Notes under the pieces: model-generated
Databases searched by the model: none
Seen by the model: the letters and a program-made list of their open reading frames with translations, nothing else
Told to the model about the DNA's origin: nothing
Shown: positions 1 through 32,800 of the stretch, in pieces
Layout: each line of letters begins with the position of its first letter
Numbering within the stretch: the first letter of the stretch is position 1
From: Opisthocomus hoazin
Lineage: Eukaryota > Chordata > Aves > Opisthocomiformes > Opisthocomidae
NCBI RefSeq assembly: GCF_030867145.1
Contig: NC_134428.1
Location: 25,955,320-26,019,319 of the forward strand
Direction: 5' to 3'
DNA length: 64,000 nt
Program-made: the position numbers and the translations under genes

Positions 1-566
1 AAGCTTCCCCGCCAGCACTGCCCTTGCTTGGTGCAGTGGGTGCCGCGGGCTGGGCGGTTGCTGCGGCACCGGCGCGGTGCTGAGCCGGGGTGCTGGGGCA
101 GCGCTGCCCATCCGACGCCTGCTGTGAGCACGGGACAGAGGGGCAGGAGGGGAGATGTCCACAGCATCGCTGCAGCCAAGAAGGGCTTGGTCGGTACTCG
201 GCTGGGCGTGTGGTGCCTGCGCCTGACGGCCGTGCTGACTGAGGCACCCCTGGGTGCTCGGAGGGCGGTGCTGGTGTGCGCCCAGGCTCTTGCTCCTGGG
301 GGATTTGAGCAACTCGCCCAGAGGCAGCTCAGCGCATCCGAATTTTATTTTCCACCCTGAAAATCTCATTTGGCCTGTGCTTAATTCAAGGGAGAAGGGG
401 AAGTGTGTTGTCTGGGGGTGTGCTAAGGCAGCTCCCTGCCTGTCCATCTCCTTCTGTAAAGTTCTGGGGAGGAGTGAAGGAACTAGGTGCAAAATCCAAT
501 GCGCTGTTGAACGTTGGTGTTTTAACAGCTCAGGTATCACTGAACCAACACGGTTATCCTTTCCAG
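1..566 (+). other. GGA2: GGA2 intron, 3' part (no exon seen)
   Basis: The stretch before the first recognisable GGA2 exon reads as intron. It is GC-rich in the first 300 bases and shows no segment with family similarity bounded by splice sites. It ends in a pyrimidine-rich tract and a cag acceptor at 564-566. The preceding exons (VHS domain and start codon) must lie to the left of the window. Confidence 0.7.
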
Positions 567-3500
567 GGATTGTAAAAGAAGACCCCAAAGTTCCAGAAGA
601 CAAAATTTTACCTCCTCCTTCTCCGAGACCTCAGAATTCTATTTTTGACACCGATGAAGAGAAATCCAAGGTAAACCTTTGGGTTTTCATGCCTACCCCC
701 CCCTCTGACTTGTACTGATGAGAAAACAGGCTCAGGCATATTTTGGGGCGTTTGCTGTTTCAGATTGTCCTCAGGATAATGCCAATCCCTCTTGCTGTAC
801 AACAGCTGGAGAATTCTGTGATGCTTTGTCAGAAAATTTTGCTTAGTAAAAAGTGAAACTCTTTTACAGAAATGCATCTGTTTCTATTAAAATTTCCCAA
901 GGGAGGGTTTCTCCAGGTCCTACAGAAGTTCTGCAGAGCCAGAGTTCCTGTTCCTGAACAGCCAGACAGTGTGTGCAGGCAGCTGTAAGAGGCAGCAGTA
1001 TAATCTGGGTTAGATTATGGGCCACGAGCACACTTATTTCCAGGATTATAGAAGCTGTTACGACAGTGGGGGTGTCTCAAGAGCTGCTCTTACGCGATGT
1101 CTGCCAGTAGTGTAGTGCCTAGAGGCTGCTGCTCGCTGCTGACCAGTGCTCTCCCCTCAACAGCTCCTAGCGAGGCTTTTAAAGAGCAACCACTCTGAGG
1201 ACCTGCAGGCTGCCAACCGTCTGATCAAGAGCATGATTAAAGAGGTGGGCACTGGCGAGAGCTGGCAGCTCCTTGGCTCAGGAGCTGTGTTTGCAGCTGG
1301 GGACGGTGGGAGGGGACCTGGCAATTCAGCTTTTGACAGTGGGCCCCCTATACCCGATCTCCCTAATGCTGCCCCAGAGGAGGGACGGTTTTCCGTATTT
1401 GTTATTCCGAAGTTACTGTGCGGGACGGTTTGGTTTCATTTCCCTGAAATATGCCATTGCCAGGAAGAGGGAGTATGTATACCCAGGAGCCTGTGTGGCG
1501 GGACACTTCCACGTCAGTGGAATCCTGCACTAGTGATAGAAAGTTTCTGAAAAGAAACTCAGTTCCCGGGTGGAAAAAAGCCACGTCTGTGCAGCACTGC
1601 CTCTTCTCTGCACGCAGCGTGTGTGTGCACGCCTGATGTGTCTGTTTTCATTTCCCATCTGAAGGAGCACCCCACTTCTCTGCATAAATAGGAGATTTGG
1701 TCTGGTTTAACAAAATCCCTGGAGTTGTTTTGAGAGTGTCCTTCTGCATGGCAGAAGCTACCAACTCCCAACTCTAATTTTGAAGCCTTGCTCATGCCAG
1801 TGATGCAATAAATTCCCTCGGCAGCAGCGCCCTGGCCAGGAGGTTTCTGTCTTCGCCCTTGGCAGTGAGGTGTGGTGCAGCACTGGTAGTGGAGCTGCTG
1901 GAGGGAGAGCCCTTACCCGCGCTGCCTCGCTCCTCCTCGACCTGCAGCAAGATACTAGCAGGAAACATGTCCCCAGCAAGTCTGATCCAGAGTGACCCAG
2001 CCAAGCACGTGCACTGGCTCTATTAACCACATCATAATCTACTTTTTATTTAATTTCTCATCGAAGGAACAAGAAAAGTCGGCTAAGGTGTCCAGAAGAG
2101 TGCATACCATCAGCGAGGTTTCCGAGAATGTTAAACGTATGGATGAATTACTGGAAAACTACAAGAGACAAGAACTATCCACATCTGACCATGAGACCCT
2201 ACAGGTAAACGCTCTTTTTCCTGCATAAGAGGTTCTTCTGTCTGGCGATGGCTGGGAGGGCCCACGACAACGGGATTCAAAGGGCAGCACTGTGCGCTCA
2301 GCTTGTGTGAGGGAAAGAGCGTTACATGTGTGTTTCCAGCTTATTTGGCGGAGAACGGTCCCTCCTGTCAGTGTAACAGAATGGAACGGAACCGTCTCCT
2401 GCCGTGCTGGTTTGCGTTTCTGCCCAGGTTAACTGCCCTTCTTGTGGTGCCTCATGGGGAAATGGTTCTTCCTCCAGCAGTGGTGGAACACACGGGACTC
2501 CCCGTGTGCCCGGGCATGGTCAGGTGCATGTCATGAGATCTGACCAGAACAGCTCAAAGCTGTGGGCTGTGCAGCTTGTACTGTGGTTTCTGTGATTCCC
2601 CTTTTTCTGCCCAGAGCTCACTGGTCTGCTGCTGCTGCTCGTAAGTATCGGGGAATGAGGAAAAATTTGGTGTCACTAACAGGACTGTCAGAATAGCTTT
2701 ATGGCCTCCAAATACCTGAAACTCCACTAGGACGCCTACCAGACTCTCAAGTTAAAAAAAAATGTTAGACAGCTGAATTTTTGTAGTTAAGAACCTCTCC
2801 TGTGGCTATGTGTGACAGCAGAGTTTGGAGTTAGGTCCCTTTGGGGAGGGCTGCTGCTGTAGATGGAAGAGACTCTACTTTCAGGCTGGAGAATTGGCTG
2901 TCTCCATGCCTCCTCACTGCCTGAAACACTGAGAAGAGAGCCGTAAGGGGCTCTGCATTCTTTGATGGTAGTTGCAACTGATGGTCGTGAATAGTTTTCT
3001 CTGACTACTGTAATTCATCTGGTCACTCCTGGTACTTTTTCTTTTAAATTGAGTAATTGTACACTGATCCATCTTACATCTGTATGCATGGAGAGGATGT
3101 GGCTGCTGAGGAGATACCTCCTTGTTCCAGTGGCTGTACTTCCAGGCCACTGTGGATTTTTAAGAGTGCAGCAACATGCAGCACTGATAGCCTTTGGACC
3201 TGGGCAGAAAGGGCATCTTCCTTGTCGAGAGGCAGCTTCGCTTGCAGGTGGTCACGGGGACAGAGCAGTGTGCGAGTGTCTGGGATTCAGTGACGTGAAA
3301 CGTTCCCTTCCACAGGCTCTGTTTCAACGCTGCGAGAAGCTCAGGCCGCTGCTCTTCCGCCTTGCCAGTGAGACAGTTGATGACGATGAGGCTCTAGGTA
3401 AGAGCCAAGGCTGTCCTTGGATTTCTTTGCGGTGAAGTTTGTCTGCCTTTCCTTTGACACGTGGGGTATGCCCTTCCTCTGCGGAGGGGAACGCTTAGGC

Positions 3501-4466
3501 ACTTGCCGCCCTTCTGGCAAACCCTTCCACTTTCACCTTTAAACCATGCCCAGGGGAAGCGGCACGAGTGTCCTCCCACTCCTCTCAAGGAAGCTATTCA
3601 TTTGCACTCGGAGCCCCAGATTGAACAGTGACTCCAGTTTCTTCCAGCCAAGGTGGTTTTCAGAGTTTTTGGAGTTCTGATATTCAGAGGACTGAAGGCT
3701 TTTGAGGTCTTGTCTCTACGGAGACTGACGCTCTCCCTGTCAATTGACACAGAAGGAAGAATACTTTTTAAAATTTCTTAAGTAGTATACTGAGGAGGGT
3801 CATATGAGCAGAATCTTTGAATTCCAGAGTTGTGAAATTTAGCCCTTCCCAGAGGATTGCATTTCACAGTCTTGTCCATATGCCTTGAAAACCTGACTGA
3901 AGTGATGCCTCGCTGAACAGACATCTTAAACAGCAACCACAAGAGCTCAGCTGTGCCTCAAACATTTCATTCGTACCTGAGTGGCAGGGTTCTTCAGCTG
4001 GGGAGTGCTGGATTATAGACTCAAGTACATCTGGAAAACCTGTCGAGAACAACAAAGTGCACAAGAGATGGCAGGAACTGCAAGTGCTTTGGGGGTAGGA
4101 TGAGATTTCAGAGGGATCTTGATAAATGAGAGAGGCCTGAAATCAGCAGATGTATGTGCAGAATGCTGCACTTCAGAAAATGGAATTAAAAACTAGTCAG
4201 GAGCTTAAGGCAGATCACCCCACGAGCCTTTGCTCCAGGCAGGTCCTCAGATGCACTGTCCCTTTCTCATAAGCAGTTTGGGGAGTGCTGTGGAACTGAC
4301 CCTCCTGTTAGAACATTAATATTTGGTTTCTTCTCTGGTGTTCCAGCTGAGATCCTGCAGGCCAATGACAAGCTCACCCAGGCACTCGGACAGTACAAGC
4401 AGGTTGTAGCCAGCCATGAAAACGGTGGAGGAGGAGGTGCAGCCACCAGCGCTGCTGACGCACCAG
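567..4466 (+). CDS. GGA2: GGA2 GAT-domain exons (first five exons in window)
   Basis: These five exons encode the linker and the helical GAT (GGA and TOM1) domain, which binds ARF-GTP and ubiquitin. Visible landmarks are the proline-rich linker KILPPPSP, LLARLLKSNHSEDLQAANRL, a coiled-coil-like helix in the 2067-2204 exon, and the strongly conserved RCEKLRPLLFRLAS followed by LAEILQANDKLTQ across the 3397/4347 junction. Junction phases agree: the 82-base exon leaves one base, and the codon for Ala is completed in the next exon. The last exon ends in a Gly-rich run starting the hinge. Confidence 0.92.
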
Positions 4467-7400
4467 GTAACGAGCACCCTGCAGCCTTCCACAGCAGCTC
4501 TGCTCCCACATGTCACGTATGCGTGGAGTGTGGAGGGGAAGCGCTCCTCGGGGGATAAATGTGGAGAAAATCCTATAAGACAGGAAAACTACTGTGCGAC
4601 CATTGCTTTCCTTTACATATGGTTGATAGAATATTCCTGAAGTTCTTCGCCCGTGAGTCCTTTCGGGCATGCCTGCACCCACGCACACACTGCTCCTCTC
4701 AGGTTCCTCTTTAACTCCTCCTGCTGTTTCCAAAGCACTCCGGACAGCCCCGAGGCGCATGAAGAGCTATACACTGATTGACTTCTCCGAACTGGAGGCG
4801 ACGTCCCGGTCGCCTACAGACCAGTTTGCCAGCATAGCCACCGCCTCCCGGCACAGCAGCACAACCTCGGCCTGTCTGCTCGATGAGGAGCTGAATTCAC
4901 CAGGTTTGTGTGTGCAATTCAGTACAGCGTCGTCCTTGTTACTAGGGTTCGTGGTGTTACAGAAAGATAGGAGACCTCTGACTCTAATGTTGGTCCTAAG
5001 AGAAAGCAGACCCTTTCAGCCAGTGTCATAGGTTTTCAAGAATGTAGTTTCTTTAATGGTGTTAGACGGTAGTGAAACTGCTGTTAGACAGCAAAGAAAG
5101 AACCTATGGAAAACTCTTGTTTTCTGTAACTGATCTGTGGCATTCTGGCATCTTTCTTAGGTCTCAGTGACTCTCCTGTTGTACAGAAACCACCACCTGA
5201 TTTTGGCTTCACAGAGGTGAGTGATCCTCAGACACTTCAGTCCATAAAGTACACAGCGCAAAAATCAGACATGATTCTTGATTTAGCTTTCTCTGGCAGC
5301 CCTTTTTTACACCGCTCTGTTCTGAAGGGAAACTGTAATCCTCCTGCTCTGTAGTGAATTTCTCAGTTGCAGTCTGCAACCACATTAGTCATATTTATTT
5401 CTGTTTTAAGCAGGTTATTAAAAACAAGGTTCTTTTCAGTGGAACAGGTCTGATTTTTGGTGATGTTCTACAGCATGAACCAGAAGCATCTTATTTTTCA
5501 GACTGCTGCACACAACGGGTATAGTGAAATCGTAAGTGCTGTCCAAACGCTGGGACTGCAGGAGAGCTGGGAAGGCGGCTGTTCAGAGAAGAATGAATTT
5601 CAGGGCCTGGTTGATCAGCTCTCTCCACCATCCAGGACCAAGACATTATCCTTGTAAGCAAACTCTGCATGGTACAGTCTGACTTTGGAGATGAGGAATA
5701 CTGTTTTACAGCAGTGAGGCTCAGGAAAACCTTTCAGCTACGCCTGGTTAGTGATGGCGAGCTATCCGTCCGCGCCTCGCCTCTCAGGCAGCAGTTATGC
5801 ACCTGTTAATTGCACTTTGTGTAATTGCACAGCAGGACCTTCCAAGGGTCAGAAACTGAGAGAGACAAATACCATGGCTGAGTAACAAGGTGATCTTGAG
5901 CTAAAGGAACAAAAACCTTACAGTCAGGTCTTTTTATAATAACCTGCGACTCCAAAAATACTTTGCCCAGCTTTCTTCAGGCTGTGACAAAGTAGTTGCC
6001 AGCATTTGGTGGAAGCCCAACAGTTCGTGAACCAAATCAATCATCCACAGATCTTCAGAGCAGGTGACCATTACGATACGCTTATCCAGTCTGCCATAAT
6101 ACAATTTTAATAATAATACAGTTTTACTGGAGATTCCCAGCTTCTTGCATTGTTTTGAGCTACATCTTTAGTCTCACTAGCTAGAGCTCCAGAGAGTCTG
6201 TGCGTGGGGAGAGGAGACTTCCAAAGCCCTGGGGTGGTTTTGTGTTAGTAACAGAAATCAAGGTCTGCCTTAATGAATGCTGAAACAGCAGCTTCTTCCA
6301 TATAAAATAGAGACAGTTTTTGAATTTCTTAAGAACTCAGAGAGTGTAAGCTTGTTCTTTCTTTATACAAAAAGTGAGGAGGGATTGGGAACACGAAATG
6401 GACACAGCAGAAGGTGGTATACACCAAGGAGTCTCCCCAGTTAATATAAGCTTTCTACATGCTTTTCTTTCCAGGGAATTATCACCAATGAAATTGCCCT
6501 TTCCAGATCTTCCAAATAGCTCAATGGCAGATACTTCATTCTCCAACCTAGGCTACGAGCTGAAGCCTCCTGCCTCTTTGCATCCAGCCTCCCATGATGC
6601 TTCTCTAGAAAACCTTTTTGTCCCTTTAATTTCAATTACACCGAGTAAGTGCAATGATTTCTGTGCCCCAGCACTGCTTACTAGAGCTCTTCTGTGATTT
6701 TTGCAGGGGAGCAAGCCAAAGTAGCTTCATGCTGTGTGGGTTGGCTGGAGAAAAGTAATGACTGCTCTATGAAGGACTTAACGCATCTGAGACTTTGAGC
6801 AAGTGCTATGGATCGTACCATGGAAATGTCCTTGTGCTCCCTACCCAGTAGTCGGGAGCTTCCTGCCCTGGCTAACCTCGGAGATGTGCTTCTGTGCTGT
6901 TTGCCCTTAGCACCTTTAATCAAGGTTCAAGCAGTTCTCCAAAGGGTTAAAAGGCATCTATGGGTGGGAGTTGTCCCACTTCCTAAAGCAGAGCTGTTAT
7001 TTCCACCTCTGCTTTTCCATTCAACACTGTATGGCCCACCCCTGCGCTCGATGGGGTGTTAGCCTGGGTACAGAGCACCTCAGGGTCCCAGAGCAGGGCA
7101 CGTCCTCTTAAGAGGGCTGCAGAGCCTTGGCCATCGCTATTTTGGAAGAGGACAGGTGTAAAGACACTCTGACCTGACTGTCTTCTGACTTCAGTCTCTC
7201 AAGTGAGGGATTGACCAGATTTTGGAATGGCTGGATGGTGATACTGGTGTGGATTTGCCAGGCAACGGTGATAAGGGGCTAAGTCTCGTGTGTTTCAGAG
7301 AGTTGCATTTTGCTTTTCCTGTTGTATCTGTTGGATCCACACCTGACATCTCTAGCTGGCTGTTGAAGTCTGAGCTGCTAGATCTCCGGTTCAGACATTC

Positions 7401-8977
7401 AGATTCCTTTCTCCGCCTTGGAGGCGAAATGTGAATCACAGGCGGGTGCTGTATGCTGCTTGGTCTGTGAGTCTGCAAGTAAAAGCTGGTGTGCATGTTT
7501 CCTTTCTGCTGCTCCTCATCCTGTCCCTGCTGTTCTGCCCTCAGACGGGAGGGGAATCCACGCTTTGTTTCTGATTCTCCCTTTGTCTCTGGCAGGCAGT
7601 ATCTGTCCACTGACCGTGTACGACAGGAATGGTTTCAAGGCTATGCTCCACTTCTCCAGGGACCCGGCTCCTGGCCGACCAGATGTGCTGGTGATGGTTC
7701 TTTCCATGCTGAGCACATCAGCTCAGCCAATTAAGGACATAGCATTCCAGGCTGCAGTCCCAAAGGTGAGAAGCCTGTGACAGGTGGAGGAGTGTGGGAC
7801 TACTCAGAAATGTCCTGAGGAGAAGGTTCGCCATTTCTTGCTTAGGATTTGCCTTGCTCTTCGGAAGTTGCATGGCTCGCTTTCTCTGAACGTGAACCTG
7901 TTGTGTGCTGGTGCCTGTGGCCCCAGTGCCTGTTTCACATCATCCCTGGCCTTGAGAGACCCGGACAGGGCTCCGGGCACGCTGCTTTGGCCTCCCGGGT
8001 AAGGCACTCGCTCTGCCTGTGTATGTGCAGCACAGAATTCTCTATTTAGGAATATCTTTCTTTAGATGTAGGCTGTGGAAAGGCACGCACCTCATTAAAT
8101 GACAAAAGCTGGCTGACGTATCTTTAACCAGCTCTGTGCCTTTTTCAGCATAGGCCAAAAAGCATTCCTTTTGTTTTCTCTTTCAGACCATGAAAATAAA
8201 GTTACAGCCAGCGTCTGGCTCCGAGCTGCCTGCCTTCAGCCCTCTTCTCCCCCCCGTGGTTGTGTCCCAGGTCCTGCTGCTCGCCAATCCACACAAGGTG
8301 TGTGTGGTGACGGAGTCTGAGCGTCACTGTCGTGGCTGGGGTTTTTGTATGAAACACGGAGGGAGGGTTATTAGTGGGGAGATGCAGGGGAGAGCCAGAG
8401 CGATCTGGGCTGTGCTGGGAAGACCTCTTTACCACTGAAACACCGTTTCAGAGCTATGACCTGAAGGAGGGAATGGGGCAGTTGCTGCAGGGGCCTGTGC
8501 CTGCAGTGATGGCTCCTGGTAGACATTGCGCAGATGTCTGCAACTGGTGGAACGTGAGGCCACCCAAGGCAAAACCCTAACTCTGAGACTGAGGACTGGT
8601 GTAAGGAATCCTCTGTGACTGAGAAGGCTGGCCAGACCTGGATTGCCAAGCCTGCCCTTGGGCAGCTTGCACAGGTCTCCCAGTCCCTCCTTATACATCT
8701 TATGAATATCCAGGTCTTGCTCTGCGTGGAGCTTCCGCCTGGCTGAAGTGTTACTGTCCCCTTTCAGAGGGTGATTCGCTGTGGTGCGGCTGTGCGGGGT
8801 GAGGCTGAGGGGGCCCAGGAATCTGCAGCCGTGACGTGCGCCTCTCTCTGTTCCTTTCTCTCCCAGGACCCCATCCAGCTGAGATACAGACTAGCGTTCA
8901 CGCAAGGTGTGCAGCCCTTCAGGGAGGGGGGAGTGGTGACTGGCTTCCCCGAAGCGGAGCTCTGGGGCAGGAGCTGA
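567..8977 (+). CDS. GGA2: GGA2, Golgi-localised gamma-ear-containing ARF-binding adaptor (5' end outside window)
   Basis: Monomeric clathrin adaptor that sorts cargo such as mannose-6-phosphate receptors at the trans-Golgi network, recruited by ARF-GTP. Twelve exons keep one frame: 567-670, 1164-1244, 2067-2204, 3316-3397, 4347-4466, 4703-4903, 5161-5216, 5502-5653, 6475-6644, 7596-7765, 8187-8297 and 8867-8977, ending at TGA 8975-8977. All introns are GT-AG. The first exon starts with two bases of a split glycine codon, so the N-terminal VHS domain is missing here. Order is GAT domain, low-complexity hinge, GAE ear. I chose GGA2 over GGA1 or GGA3 mainly because COG7 follows immediately, as in human 16p12; hinge similarity alone would not separate the paralogues. 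The 498 codons in the window (stop included) plus an off-window VHS region imply a protein slightly longer than the roughly 610-residue human one. Confidence 0.93.
4703..6644 (+). CDS. GGA2: GGA2 hinge exons
   Basis: Four exons (4703-4903, 5161-5216, 5502-5653, 6475-6644) encode the Ser/Pro-rich unstructured hinge. It contains SYTLIDFSELE, which resembles a clathrin-box (LIDF), and CLLDEELNSPGLSD, which aligns with the internal dileucine region of GGA1 and GGA3. The hinge is the least conserved part of the family, so these exons rest mainly on frame continuity and splice consensus. The short 56-base exon is supported by matching phases on both sides. Confidence 0.82.
7596..8977 (+). CDS. GGA2: GGA2 GAE (gamma-adaptin ear) exons
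   Basis: Three exons encode the C-terminal immunoglobulin-like ear that binds accessory proteins through short acidic-phenylalanine motifs. Landmarks are LTVYDRNGFKAMLHFS, IAFQAAVPK joined to TMKIKLQPASGSELPAFSP, LLLANPHK joined to DPIQLRYRLAFTQG, and a short tail ending GRS before TGA. The joins at 7765/8187 and 8297/8867 fall between whole codons. Length (about 130 residues) fits a complete ear domain. Confidence 0.94.
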
Positions 8978-9320
8978 AGTTCAGCAGGCTTGGACATTGC
9001 CGTGTTGCCTTAGCGGTGGACAGGGAGGGACTGTGTGCCAGCAATGCTGGCCTGGACTCCATAACGGCTCCTTTCCTTGGGACCCGCCGTCTCCTCCTTC
9101 CTTTGGTTTCTGTGCAGGTGGCTGGCAGGAGGGATCTAAACTGGCTGCTTCGGCCACGGCCGCCTTCTGCAGCTGACGCGGCTTTACAGGACCCTGCTGC
9201 GGGGCCCTGCAGCCCGGGAGCCCTAATGCGTCTTCCACACAAGTGCTGTATCCCTGCTTCTGCTTTCTGGGCCGGCTTCCCTCTCTGCCGTTACCTTTGC
9301 TTTTTGGATTAAAAGAAGGC
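8978..9320 (+). other. GGA2: GGA2 3' UTR (predicted)
   Basis: The bases after the GGA2 stop contain no other gene. An ATTAAA signal at 9308-9313 is the first plausible polyadenylation hexamer, giving a 3' UTR of about 350 bases that ends just before the COG7 CpG island. Confidence 0.5.
9308..9313 (+). terminator. GGA2: Candidate GGA2 polyadenylation signal (ATTAAA)
   Basis: This is the common variant hexamer, about 330 bases after the stop codon. No AATAAA was seen earlier in the gap. Cleavage would fall roughly 500 bases before the COG7 start codon. Confidence 0.45.
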
Positions 9321-9827
9321 AAACCGCCCCCAGGAGTCAGCCCCTGCGCCAGACGGCCGGCCCGCCTCGGTGGTGGGGCCCGGGCCCACGGACGCGCAGG
9401 CCGCAGCACAACCGGGGCCGAGCCGGGCTGCCGGCGGCTCACAGGCACCGGCGCGGCGGGGAGCGCGGGGGCCGCGCTGCGGGGGCCGCCGCCACCGGGC
9501 CGGCCGCCCCTCCCCAGGCCCCGGTTCCCTCCGTGGCGCCCCGCGGGGCTCGGGGCGGGCCTGGGGCCTCTCCTCCCGCGCGGGGCCGGCGGAGAACCGG
9601 CCGGGAACAGGCAGCCTGCATAGCCCCGCGGCGGGCCGCGTCCCGGGGCCTCGGAGCCGCCGCCGGGCCCCGGGGCCTCCCACCAGGCCGCGGCGCTGGC
9701 GCCAGGCGCAGCGGGTACGGTGGCCGGGAGGGGCGGGGTGGCGCGGAGCGCTTCCGGGTGCGCGCCGGGGCCGGGGCCTGCCCGTCCCTCCCTCCCCGCG
9801 GGTGCCCGGCGGGGCCGGGGCGCGGCG

Positions 9828-29684
<19,857 letters not shown>

Positions 29685-29835
29685 CTGTGATGTCCCGGCT
29701 GCTGGACGCCCTGCAAGGGCTGAGCTGTGCGGGTTGCTTTGATTTCCCTCTGAACTGTGCAAGGACAGTGAAAATGTCTCGGGGATTAGGGGACTTTATT
29801 TCTGAATAACTTTTAATAAATGTCTTTGTCTAGGA
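29685..29835 (+). other. COG7: COG7 3' UTR
   Basis: A short 3' UTR of about 150 bases runs from the TAG to just past the AATAAA at 29815-29820. GT-rich sequence downstream (TGTCTTTGTCT) fits a cleavage-site element. Confidence 0.75.
29815..29820 (+). terminator. COG7: COG7 polyadenylation signal (AATAAA)
   Basis: Canonical hexamer 130 bases after the COG7 stop, with a T/G-rich tract immediately following. It is the only close match near the end of the gene. Confidence 0.8.
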
Positions 29836-32800
29836 GAAGCTTGTTCCGTTTTTCCATCTTTAGAAATGGGGAAAGATTGTCCTACAGCCAAATTTACCAA
29901 AAACTACCTGCGTGGCCTTGAGTAGGCTGAGCAGTGCTGGCTTCTGACTAGAAATGTTCTGCCGGCTGCTGGAGAGTTCATGCTTCATGGCGGTGAGATG
30001 ACGGGCTTTTTCAGAAAATTTAATCAATTCTGAATCGAAAATTATGGGGTAGGTGCAACAAAGATTGACTGATTGGAAGCTCTTCTACCTGGAGGCAATC
30101 GTCATTGCTCAAGTCTGTCATTATTCACAAAGTCAAGAAGACATTCTCATCAATTAGTGGATGAGGCATGATCAAGCTCAACCCTGAGAAGAAAACCAGT
30201 TTTGTAGGTTGTTCCTGGTGCGATTAATGCATTCTACTGAAAGCTGTGGCCTTTATAAGAAATTTAATGGGACTGTTGCTTTCCTGTAAGGTTTATTAAA
30301 GGTTGGTGTGTAGATCTTTGTAAAGCAACTTGTCTAGTCCGAGTATGCTTTCTTAGGAGAAAACTGGGCAGAACACAAAGAGGTTCCAGAGCTGGAATGC
30401 CAGCTGTGTGAGACTGCTGGAGAAAACATCACAAACAAACTCTTCTCTTTTTGCAGGGAAAAAAACATCTTTCTTCCCCTTATCTGTATCTACTGCTGCA
30501 GTTTTCTCCGTTTTGCCACCAGATGCCTTGGGGGAGCAATTCTTTTCCCAGTCTCCATGTCTTTACCTCTTCTTTCCTTGGTTCAGGCTGCTGTAGTCAG
30601 TGTTCGGCCCAATCCACAGATCTTCCTGCTGTCTCTGCTTTCCGGCCGTGTTTCTCCCTGGCGGGCTCTGCCTGCTGGACAGCTGTCCTTCCTCATCGCC
30701 GTGTTGCTGCCTTTGCGGCTCTGCTTCTGGGACTCGTCAGTCCGATGCGTTCTCCCCCGTAGGACAGGGCTTGGCTGCCAGATCTGCTGCTTTGCTCGGC
30801 AGTCCCACATCTGGTTTTTTGTCATACCAGCATCTTTTCTCTGTTTTGCAGCACATGTGTAACATGCTGATAGGGGCTTACATTTTAGCAGCGGTATGTT
30901 TTTTGAGTGAAACTCTATTTCTTTGCTGTTCTCAGCTGGGCTTTGGTGATGTTTTACAGCCAAAACTGCAGTCTGGGCAGGTGAGGAGAGCAGAGGTGCC
31001 TTATAAACAGCTTTTGGGTTTCATGAATCTTGGTACCTAAAAAAAATTCAGAGCAGGGCAGCAAAATGTGTCTTCTGGAATGTTTTTTTTTCTTGATGAG
31101 GTTTTAAGTTAGATGTTTACTCTTTTGTTTCAGAGTATGAGAAGTCTATTTAAAAATCCCCAAATGAATTGGAAATTGGCTACTGTTTGGTTGGGACTTC
31201 TCGAGTGTCTCGCCGGGCTGTGATTTGTGAAGCCTTTTCCCCGCGCGTGCTGTGCCCGGTCCCATGCAGTGCTCGGCTCAGTCTGCAGCTGCGCTGCTGC
31301 TGCTGCAGCGAGGAAAAAGCCCCTCGGCGCACAAACGCTTACCGGCAGTCAGTCCGCTTCGGGAGCGAGCCAAGCTGGTACAGAGCCCAAGTCAAGTACC
31401 TGAGGACACTTTCAACTTTTATTAGTTGTCAGACGCCCTCTATAAACCAACAGTAACTGGAATAGTAAACTGTCCGTGTCCTGCCAGGGAACACGCTGTT
31501 CCGATTTACCCGTGGTGTGAGATGGGTGCATCTCGCTGTCGGTGCCTCTCCCATCCTCCTCCTGCCTCGTCGCCAGAGGTGCGGATTTTTGAGGCTGCGC
31601 TTTGCTGCTGCGGTTGCGTTTCGCAGGGCGGGTGGCCCCGGGCAGGCCCCGGCTGGGGCTGGAGGCGTGGGGAGCTGCGAGGTGCAGCCCACCCTGCAGC
31701 CGAGACCTGCTGCCCGCCCCGGGCTGTCGGCAGCCGAGCGCTCCCTTCCAGGGTGCCCTGGAGCGGGCTGGCCTGGGCAGACAGCTCTGCCTTCCCCGCT
31801 CTGCAGCGAGCTCCTCGCCGATGCCGCGGCTTCGTCGGCACAGGGAGCAGGCTCAGGGCAGTTGTTTTGCCGTCCGGAAAAGCATCTGATGTCTCTGCAG
31901 TGTCTTTGTGTTAGAACAGCTATCTGGGCTCCCGCACGACCGGGCTGAGCGGTAGTGGTGTTGGCAGCGTTGTCTGACGGTGAGCGTGTGGGAACAGATG
32001 CCCAGGTTCTTGTTCTCGGCTCTCCTGGTGTGTTAAGCAAATTGCTCTGTTGTGTCTTCTGCAGGGAGCAGTGTTTTTTCACTGTTGCAAAATCGTTTGG
32101 AGATCTTTGTCGAGGTGCGTGTTGGCTCGCCTGCGTACACGGAGTCGGGAGGGGAGGGCGTCAGGTGCTTGCTTCCGTCTCGGCTGCGATGGGGTGAAGT
32201 GCTGTCTCTCCTTTTTGGCGAAGGAGGCTGTACCGTGGGTTTGGGGTGCTCAGGGAGGGAAGCATCCCTGTAGGGAGAAGGGGAGTGACGAGCCGGGCAG
32301 GAGAAGCCTAGGACGACTCTCGCAAGAGCTGGATTCTTCTGTCTTTACAAGAGTCCTGACCACCTTTCGTCTGCCCTGTCGCTGCTCGGGTTCGTTTTAT
32401 GCGTTGCTGACGTGCCCGGGGTTCAGTGGTTTCCTTACAGGGCAGCGTGTTTGTGGGCGGTTGGTCCGTGGCTCTTGCAGACAAGAACCAGCTGACAGCA
32501 TGTGAATTTGGTCAGGAGGTGCTCCCCGAATCAGGATTTTTATTCTTCATATCACGTAATTTAGGTATTTTCTGCCTGCAGGTGACTGTAAATTCCCCCT
32601 GTTTTTGCACTCCTCATCCCAGTCAAGATCAGAGGCAGGTGTGGTTGCCCACCAGCCCGGGAAGGCCGGTGGTGAGGGGTGAGTTCTGTGTGCCGAGTCC
32701 TCGCTTAACTGTTCCAGTTCATAAGGAGTCTGGTGCTGAAGGGTGCAAGTGTCATCTCCTCCTCCTCCGACTGTAACGTAGCAGGTCTGTTGTTTGCTTC

